Source: Planctomycetota bacterium (lineage in GTDB: Bacteria > Planctomycetota > Planctomycetia > Pirellulales > Lacipirellulaceae). From it: a stretch of DNA of 48,201 nucleotides. Below are positions 43,473-48,201 of the stretch, piece after piece (positions within the stretch are counted from its first letter, which is position 1; each line of letters opens with the position of its first letter). A program made the position numbers and the translations under genes. The notes beneath the pieces are model-generated. The model was not told the DNA's origin and did not search any database. It worked only from the letters and a program-made list of their open reading frames with translations. Location: NCBI GenBank assembly GCA_029259915.1, contig JAJDED010000056.1:1-48201 (forward strand), in the 5' to 3' direction.

Positions 43473-43862
43473 TCCCGGAGAGGACCTGTAAGCCGGGTTC
43501 TGTCGTCGCGCTTACGCGCAAACTGGCGACCATTCCTCTAGGGCAACGGTTGCCCGCCTGCCTCTAGCAGCCTACCCGAAAGTCGTAACGAGCCGGACCG
43601 ACTCATGCTTTCTGTTTGGCCTTGCACCGGGTGGGGTTTGCCAAGCCAACCGAGTCACCCCGGCTGCTGGTGCGCTCTTACCACACCTTTTCACCCTTGC
43701 CTGTGAAGCCGAGGCTCCCATCGGCGGTTTGTTTTCTGTGGCACTTTCCCTAACCTCGCGGCCGGTGGACGTTATCCACCACCCTGCCCTACGGTGCCCG
43801 GACTTTCCTCCCGTCCCGACACAAGTGCCGAAACCGGCGATTGCCCGGCCCTCTCCAGGGGA
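43473..43862 (-). ncRNA. rnpB: RNase P RNA (type A)
   Basis: The catalytic RNA of RNase P, which matures tRNA 5' ends. On the minus strand the universally conserved stretches are present in order: GAGGAAAGTCCGGGC, then AGGGCAGGGTG, GGTAAGAGCGCACC (with AGGGTGAAAAGGTG before it), CCACCCGGTGCAAGGCCAAA, the segment with GGGTAGGCTGCT, and near the 3' end GACAGAACCCGGCTTA. The 5' GGAGAGG and 3' CCTCTCC ends can pair as helix P1. Total length of about 390 fits type A. A perfect TATAAT lies just upstream of the 5' end, and CTTTTTAT follows the 3' end as a possible terminator tract. Coordinates at both ends are good to a few bases. Confidence 0.95.
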
Positions 43863-44288
43863 TGTTTTATTATATCAGGTCCACTCGCGAGACCGCTAGC
43901 CAACAGCAAAGATACTGGGTAACTGATCTTGCTCGAAGTCGGCACACTTTGCACGATGAGAGTCACGATTCGCCGGTACTTGTTTCCTTCGATCAAAGAC
44001 GTGCAATGCTCGCTCAGGCGTTAGAAACCTCCCGCCACCGACGCCATCGCCACACTGCGAGCCGCCTACCTCAGCCAGCCCCAGCGTTGGGACGCCTTCT
44101 GGAATGCAAACTACCCTACAAAGTTGACGCCTACCCTTGATCTAAAGCCGCACGAAAACTCCATCGCTTCCTGGCCTTCTCCTGGACCTCCTGATAGGCT
44201 AAGAACTCGCAGGATTTTATGCGTTATTAAGCGGTCGTGTTTTTGGGGTCCACCTTACAACAAATTAGTGCCGTTCTGGAAACTGAGA
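43863..44288 (+). other. Spacer between rnpB and the AraC gene, with a possible coding remnant
   Basis: About 425 bases. Right of the rnpB promoter, one plus-strand frame (about 44020 to 44288) reads protein-like phrases such as DAIATLRAAYLSQPQRWDAF and NANYPTKLTPTLDLKPHENS. The stretch is opened by a TAG and has no own start, and it runs in frame into the AraC gene. It may be a decayed gene fragment or an N-terminal extension of AraC. Nothing else is evident. Confidence 0.35.
43869..43874 (-). promoter_or_regulatory. -10 element of rnpB
   Basis: TATAAT on the minus strand, about seven bases before the inferred RNA start near 43862. No good -35 is seen at 16-18 bases; TTGGCT lies too far at 23 bases. 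Confidence 0.5.
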
Positions 44289-45245
44289 ATGTCTGCCTAC
44301 GACGGGTTCTACCACTACTTACCGATCGAAAATCGCGACATGGAGCTAGGACTCTATATGACCGGCTGTGGCTATGGACAAATCCATTCCGGGCAGGACT
44401 ATCCGCCTGAGGAACACCCTGGAATCTACCAGTTCTCGTGGGACTTGGGACGCAAACTTCCAGAGTTTCAAATCATCCTCATTACAGACGGTCGAGGTCA
44501 ATTTGAGTCGAAACCGACAGGTCTAGTCGAAATCAAGGGTGGCACGCTCATCCTGCTCTTTCCTGGAGTATGGCACCGCTACCGACCTTTAGCGTCGACA
44601 GGATGGACGGAGCGCTGGGTTTCTCTACACGGCGAATTCATACATCGGTTGCACGAAAATGGATCGATCAGCCCTGCACAGGCGGCGTTGCCGTTAAGTG
44701 ATTGCAGTACAGTAGTAGAAATCTTCGATCGAACCCTTGCCCGAACCCATGACGATCCATTCCACCATTCGCCATTGCTTAGCATCAGCGCGTTGGAGTT
44801 ACTGGCGGTTGCGATCGATCTTACGGGAAAGTGCAAGGAAGACCTCACGAAACCCAAAGCACAAGAGGGTCGCTTTGTGGATGACGAGTTGGTGAATCGC
44901 GCCTTAGATGTCATTTGGACAAGAAGCCACCGCCCGTTGTCTGTCGATCAACTAGTGTCGCAACTGCCCGCAACACGACGGACCCTTGAGCGGAGAATGT
45001 TGGCAACACTGGGACATAGCGTACTGGATGAAATCAATCGCTGTCGGCTTTCTCGGGCCAAGCGGCTGTTGACCGAGACAAACCTGCCGATAAATTCGGT
45101 GGCCTATTTGGCAGGGTTTCGTGATCACGAACGTCTCCGAAGGCTGATAGTCAACAAAGAGGGATGCTCGCCGAGTGCCTATCGTGCTCGGACGCGATTG
45201 GCAGCCGAGGGCAGTACGACTGACACTACTAACTACTCGAAGTGA
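44289..45245 (+). CDS. AraC-family transcriptional regulator
   Basis: A 318-residue regulator from the ATG at 44289 (MSAYDGFYHYLP); the frame is open further upstream. The N-terminal part is an AraC-type cupin effector domain with IYQFSWDLGRKLPEFQIILI, LVEIKGGTLILLFPGVWHRY and WTERWVSLHGEF. The C-terminal 110 residues hold two helix-turn-helix motifs: LSVDQLVSQLPATRRTLERR and INSVAYLAGFRDHERLRRLI, ending CSPSAYRAR as in other family members. The effector is probably a small sugar-like molecule, as in related XylR-type regulators; this is inference. Its target is unknown; no divergent catabolic operon lies beside it. Confidence 0.88.
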   Translation: MSAYDGFYHYLPIENRDMELGLYMTGCGYGQIHSGQDYPPEEHPGIYQFSWDLGRKLPEFQIILITDGRGQFESKPTGLVEIKGGTLILLFPGVWHRYRPLASTGWTERWVSLHGEFIHRLHENGSISPAQAALPLSDCSTVVEIFDRTLARTHDDPFHHSPLLSISALELLAVAIDLTGKCKEDLTKPKAQEGRFVDDELVNRALDVIWTRSHRPLSVDQLVSQLPATRRTLERRMLATLGHSVLDEINRCRLSRAKRLLTETNLPINSVAYLAGFRDHERLRRLIVNKEGCSPSAYRARTRLAAEGSTTDTTNYSK

Positions 45246-45253
45246 AAAGGAAA

Positions 45254-45387
45254 TCACCACGGAGGCACGGAGGACACTGAGAAAATAGTAGAAATCACCA
45301 ATTGAAGCAGGGCAAGATTCATGGCCCTTTCAGCAAAAAATACTCCTCGATGAAAAATGCACCGTGTTCTCCGTGGCTCCGTGGTGA
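45254..45387. repeat. Inverted repeat of the CACCACGGAGGCACGGAG type
   Basis: The left arm at 45254-45277 begins TCACCACGGAGGCACGG, and the right arm at 45364-45387 ends CTCCGTGGTGA. The 24-base arms match at 22 positions and enclose 86 bases that hold no gene. This type of CACCACGGAG repeat is common between genes in several phyla. It could form a long stem in RNA and may act as a terminator for the AraC gene. Confidence 0.7.
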
Positions 45388-45464
45388 AATTCTTTGTCTG
45401 TTTTCAGTTTGAGTAACTTTTCTCCCCGGAAAAGTATCATCAACTACGATCTGGACATTGGCTC

Positions 45465-45493
45465 TTGACAATGTTCGCCTGGATGTCTATAAT
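45465..45493 (+). promoter_or_regulatory. Consensus sigma70 promoter of the marR-type gene
   Basis: TTGACA at 45465-45470 and TATAAT at 45488-45493, separated by 17 bases. Both hexamers are perfect consensus matches, rare in this window. The -10 overlaps the operator palindrome. Confidence 0.88.
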
Positions 45494-45506
45494 TAGGACT
45501 CCTAAT
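45492..45506. promoter_or_regulatory. Palindromic operator overlapping the -10, site 1
   Basis: ATTAGGACTCCTAAT is a perfect 7-1-7 palindrome covering the end of the -10 and the probable transcription start of the MarR gene. This is the classical place for autorepression. The same core returns at 46204-46216. Confidence 0.8.
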
Positions 45507-45522
45507 AGTAAAGGCGTGCATC

Positions 45523-46182
45523 ATGAAGAATTCTCTTGAACAATCCGACTTGCCTCTGGTCCAGAAACTGGGGCATGCGATGAGCCGCATTCAGGTTGCC
45601 ATGCGAGCCGATAGTTGGGAATCTTTCGGCGTGAGCGGCCTGAATCCAACGCAGGGACAAATTTTAATGTTTCTTGGACGGCGATCAGTAGCGTTGAGAT
45701 TGAATGAAGTGGCGGACGAACTTGCCGTGTCGGCCCCCACTGTGAGCGATTCTATCGGCACTCTCGTTGAGAAGGGTCTTGTCAAAAAAAACAAAGCCCA
45801 GGACGACGGACGAGCCATCGCGGTCAGCCTGACTACTACGGGAAAAAAACTCGTGAAAAACCTGGATTCCTTGGGTGAATCCCTAGGAGCCGCGATGTCC
45901 CAACTGCCGCACATCGAGCAGATTCAGCTCTACAAAACGCTGACTCGAGTGGTTCGCGAACTACAGTCTGCTGGCAAAATTCCGATGGCCCGTATGTGTG
46001 TGACGTGCCAGTATTTTCGCCCAAATGCTCACGGTGACGCCGAGCGTCCTCATCACTGCGCTTTGGTTGATGCCGCCTTTGGAGATCGAACGCTACAAGT
46101 GGACTGTGCAGAACATGAACCTGCCGACGAATATCTTGCACTTCAGAATTGGGAAACGTTTGCATCAGCGGTAAGGGGGTAG
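45523..46182 (+). CDS. MarR-family regulator with C-terminal four-cysteine domain
   Basis: A 219-residue regulator. Residues 1-150 are a MarR winged helix: GLNPTQGQILMFLG, LRLNEVADELAVSAPTVSDS as recognition region, GLVKKNKAQDDGRAIAVSLT as wing. Residues 155-200 are an added module with Cys159, Cys162, Cys179 and Cys195 plus His170, His177, His178 and His198 (MCVTCQYFRPNAHGD; HHCALVDAAFGDRTLQVDC). Four cysteines in this spacing could bind zinc or an iron-sulfur cluster and act as a redox or metal sensor. A consensus promoter overlaps a perfect palindrome upstream, so it probably represses itself. A second palindrome copy precedes the downstream thioredoxin-like gene. Confidence 0.88.
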   Translation: MKNSLEQSDLPLVQKLGHAMSRIQVAMRADSWESFGVSGLNPTQGQILMFLGRRSVALRLNEVADELAVSAPTVSDSIGTLVEKGLVKKNKAQDDGRAIAVSLTTTGKKLVKNLDSLGESLGAAMSQLPHIEQIQLYKTLTRVVRELQSAGKIPMARMCVTCQYFRPNAHGDAERPHHCALVDAAFGDRTLQVDCAEHEPADEYLALQNWETFASAVRG

Positions 46183-46203
46183 TTTTTTTACCGGCGCCTA
46201 TAT

Positions 46204-46216
46204 TTAGGATTCCTAA
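46204..46216. promoter_or_regulatory. Palindromic operator, site 2
   Basis: TTAGGATTCCTAA, a 6-1-6 palindrome with the same half-sites as site 1 (TTAGGA/TCCTAA). It lies 22 bases after the MarR gene stop and 101 bases before the thioredoxin-like ATG. TATATT (46199-46204) overlaps its edge and may be a -10, but no good -35 is visible. Confidence 0.7.
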
Positions 46217-46316
46217 TTATGTGGACAAATAGACTCGCTAAATAAGTACACACTCACCGCCAATGGCCGAGTCGGTGAAGTGATCTTGAATGGCCGAACT
46301 GACAAGGAGAAATGAA

Positions 46317-46553
46317 ATGTCGAAAGCAGTATTTTACCATGCAGGCTGCCCCGTTTGTGTTGAAGCGGAGCAACAGGTTGCCAAGTCGATCGATCCGCAA
46401 AAATATAACGTCGAGATCGTTCATCTTGGAGAAGCTAGTGGACGTTTAGCAGAAGCAGAAACGGCCGGTGTGAAGAGTGTTCCCGCACTGGTACTCGATG
46501 GAGCTGTGTTCCACATCAACCACGGAGCCGATTTGTCGGCACTGAAATCCTAG
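46317..46553 (+). CDS. Small thioredoxin/glutaredoxin-like protein
   Basis: A 78-residue protein from the ATG at 46317, which has AAGGAG eight bases upstream; an in-frame ATG nine codons earlier is less likely. The fold is a minimal thioredoxin: VFYHAGCPVC with active-site Cys11 and Cys14, a helix, VEIVHLGE as the second strand, and the cis-proline motif VKSVPALVLDG (Pro56). It is too short for a classical thioredoxin and resembles glutaredoxin-like or arsenate-reductase-sized redox proteins. No signal peptide, so cytosolic. Operator site 2 and the MarR gene are immediately upstream, suggesting regulation by that protein. Confidence 0.82.
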   Translation: MSKAVFYHAGCPVCVEAEQQVAKSIDPQKYNVEIVHLGEASGRLAEAETAGVKSVPALVLDGAVFHINHGADLSALKS

Positions 46554-46580
46554 TTACGCGTGCAACAACAGAGCCAATGC

Positions 46581-46612
46581 TCACGCCAGCCCTCCTTGCA
46601 GGGCTGGCGTGA
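46581..46612 (+). terminator. Strong hairpin after the thioredoxin-like gene
   Basis: TCACGCCAGCCCT (46581-46593) pairs perfectly over 13 bases with AGGGCTGGCGTGA (46600-46612) around CCTTGC, followed by ATTAT. It lies 28 bases after the stop codon. The T-tract is weak, but the stem is strong enough to terminate in either direction. Confidence 0.7.
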
Positions 46613-46828
46613 ATTATCAATCCACAGACACGCGAGGCTGCGACAGCCCAAGATTGACGGACACCGGTCGGGGGTAGATAAGCACCCTTGAAATGTGGAC
46701 ACTGGTGTTGAGATTTCGTGTTCGTATAAATCACTCCTGTTAGTCAGCTCACAGCCGTATTGGAGGATGTTCCAAGGCGAACCATCCTCACATGTTTTTG
46801 GCCATGCACAAGACCGAGGAAAATCTCG
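46613..46828. other. Spacer before the glycoside-hydrolase-like gene
   Basis: About 215 bases without a gene. ATTGACGGACAC at 46653-46664 recurs inverted at 48180-48191, on the other side of the downstream gene. GAGGA precedes the next ATG. I see no confident promoter. Confidence 0.4.
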
Positions 46829-48133
46829 ATGAAGTCGATCTTTGTTCTATTTACCGTGTTTTTGTTATTGCTGACCGACCTAGTGCGAGGAGAGCAGACA
46901 CCAATATCGCGGATTGCAAATGAATTCTTGGTGATTGCCTACCCAGCCCCGCCGCCTGAGCAGGCTAATATCGAGCGCTATCGAGAGATTACCAACGCGG
47001 GGTTCGATGCAATCGTCCCTGGCATGGGAGCTTGGGATAGTAAATCGCACAACCTCGTATTGGATTTGGCGGAAAAAGTCGGGCTACGTGTGATTGCCAC
47101 CGACCTACGTATCATGCCATGGCATGAAGAAGATCGACAAAGAATCGATCAATCGCTTATTGACGCCGTGACTGCCGACTATCGCAACCACCCGGCCTTG
47201 TTGGGATACTATATCTGCGATGAACCGAACGTCGACTATTTTGAAGAACTCGCTTCCACTTTGCGACGAATGCACCGAGCCGATTCGAAACATCCATCAT
47301 TGATCAACCTGTTTCCTGGTTACGGCAGTCCCAAGCAGTTGGGCTTTGAAGATTTCAGAGAGTATGTGCATCGTTTCATCCAGACAGTGAAGCCACAGAT
47401 TCTCAGCTACGACCACTATCCTTTCCTCGCATCGGGGCTTGATGATAGTGGCTGGTATGACGACCTGAAAGTGATTCGTGACGAATCGCGGCAAGCGAAC
47501 ATTCCGTTTTGGATTTGCTTACAAAGCGAGGGAATCGAAGATTATCTGCGGATTCCCAATCGTTCGGAAGTGTTCTGGCAAGTAGGGACGGTCTTGGCAT
47601 ATGGCGCGCGGGGTGTTACGTGGTTCACCTACTGGACCCCCCCGCCATCGCAGGGCATTCCGGTCAACAAAGCGGGGGAAGACTATATGGCCGTTCAGCA
47701 TCTGGGCGGTATGATTTCCCAAGAGGGCAAACGCACGCCCCTCTACGATACGGTTCGCGAGGCCAATCTTTTCTTGCGAAAGGCTGGGGGTGAGCTCTTG
47801 GGGTGGGATAACAAATTCATCGCCCACTACGAAAATGGAAAGTTGGAGGAAGGCAGCCCGTCGACCTGTTTCTCGCTGGTTGGAACGAACAGCAAGCTGG
47901 TAGTCGGGACGTTTGTGCAAGGCGACCGTCGGCGTGTTGTGATCGCCAATGACAGCTATACTAAGAGCGCTGCCTTCTCGATCGAGCCAAAGAACAACTG
48001 GCAGCCCTCCGCAGTGGTCGCTTCGCTTGAAGCACACCAAGAATCTAGTGGCGAAAATTTCTCGCGATGGCGACTAGGCCCGGGCGGTTGTTTGGTGCTT
48101 GAATGCCAGCAGGCGACCTCGTTGGATCACTAG
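46829..48133 (+). CDS. Secreted glycoside-hydrolase-like TIM-barrel protein
   Basis: A 434-residue protein from the ATG at 46829, which follows a GAGGA site; the frame runs open to 46760. Residues 1-22 are a Sec signal peptide (SIFVLFTVFLLLLTDLVRGE). The mature part reads as a barrel of the GH-A (beta-galactosidase-like) type: NAGFDAIVPGMGAWDS, GLRVIATDLRIMPWHEE, LLGYYICDEPNVDYFEEL with Glu132 in DEPN as a candidate acid-base, ILSYDHYPFLASG and PFWICLQSEGIEDY with a second candidate glutamate. A beta-sandwich C terminus follows (VVGTFVQGDRRRVVIANDS). The substrate is unknown. The fold assignment is by pattern. Confidence 0.78.
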   Translation: MKSIFVLFTVFLLLLTDLVRGEQTPISRIANEFLVIAYPAPPPEQANIERYREITNAGFDAIVPGMGAWDSKSHNLVLDLAEKVGLRVIATDLRIMPWHEEDRQRIDQSLIDAVTADYRNHPALLGYYICDEPNVDYFEELASTLRRMHRADSKHPSLINLFPGYGSPKQLGFEDFREYVHRFIQTVKPQILSYDHYPFLASGLDDSGWYDDLKVIRDESRQANIPFWICLQSEGIEDYLRIPNRSEVFWQVGTVLAYGARGVTWFTYWTPPPSQGIPVNKAGEDYMAVQHLGGMISQEGKRTPLYDTVREANLFLRKAGGELLGWDNKFIAHYENGKLEEGSPSTCFSLVGTNSKLVVGTFVQGDRRRVVIANDSYTKSAAFSIEPKNNWQPSAVVASLEAHQESSGENFSRWRLGPGGCLVLECQQATSLDH

Positions 48134-48201
48134 CGCTAACGTTGCGTTGCATTTGAACCTGCGAGATCAATGAGCGGTAGTGTCCGTCAATTCAGGACCA
48201 C
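48134..48201. other. Window end with a possible repeat end
   Basis: The last 68 bases have no gene. GTGTCCGTCAAT (48180-48191) is the inverted copy of ATTGACGGACAC at 46653-46664, and GTGTCC and GGACCAC nearly mirror each other around it. This might be the edge of a dispersed element at the end of the sequence. Confidence 0.35.

Noticed and set aside
43772..44140. Short open frames inside and beside the RNase P RNA gene
   Set aside because: They fall within or partly over the conserved rnpB structure and have no protein character.
1..48201. CRISPR arrays, tRNA genes, rRNA genes or complete insertion sequences
   Set aside because: No regular repeat-spacer array, no cloverleaf T-loop motif, no rRNA signature and no transposase were seen on either strand.

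Overview
The window looks like planctomycete (PVC superphylum) DNA. Supporting evidence: an NPCBM-domain secreted protein coupled to a large BatA-like von Willebrand factor A protein, a PVC-type small basic protein, GroES bracketed by two different GroELs, a ribbon-helix-helix protein of a type I associate with Pirellula relatives, and Tat- or Sec-exported sugar-active proteins. There are no rRNA genes, no tRNA genes and no CRISPR array. One structural RNA gene, RNase P RNA (rnpB), is clear at 43473-43862 on the minus strand.

The window has two stylistic halves. In 1 to about 12,400 the genes use C-rich codons (CTC/CTT, CAG, GTC), several have strong GGAGG-type ribosome binding sites, and neighbours overlap through TTGA or GTGA. 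This part holds a Nudix hydrolase and Der GTPase (minus strand), then NPCBM and VWA proteins, a SPOR-like membrane protein, the small basic protein, an aminotransferase, QueE, a glycosyltransferase-like protein and GroEL1. From about 12,470 onward TTG and CAA become common and ribosome binding sites are mostly weak or absent. The change falls between groEL1 and groES, so a chimeric contig or a mosaic genome has to be considered.

The second half starts with a protein-quality-control run (groES, groEL2, dnaJ, grpE, then FmdB-type and YacG zinc proteins). A membrane protein, a minus-strand pair of an unusual P-II protein and a receiver-like protein, and a DsbD-type thiol reductase follow. At 21.8-23.4 kb there is a small accessory island with a TIR-domain protein (Pycsar/CBASS-effector-like family) among inverted repeats. 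Housekeeping genes resume with purM, glgX and a fused cbiE-cbiT gene.

A long minus-strand block (28.5-41.2 kb) carries a K+ channel with an unusual selectivity filter, argJ, argC, trkH, trkA, a three-gene ABC export-type operon and isocitrate dehydrogenase. The last part holds a Tat-exported TIM-barrel isomerase, the RHH protein with dyad sequences upstream, rnpB, an AraC regulator, and a MarR regulator with a four-cysteine tail. The MarR gene has a consensus sigma70 promoter overlapped by a perfect palindrome that recurs upstream of a small thioredoxin-like gene, which suggests a compact redox-responsive module. A secreted glycoside-hydrolase-like protein closes the window.
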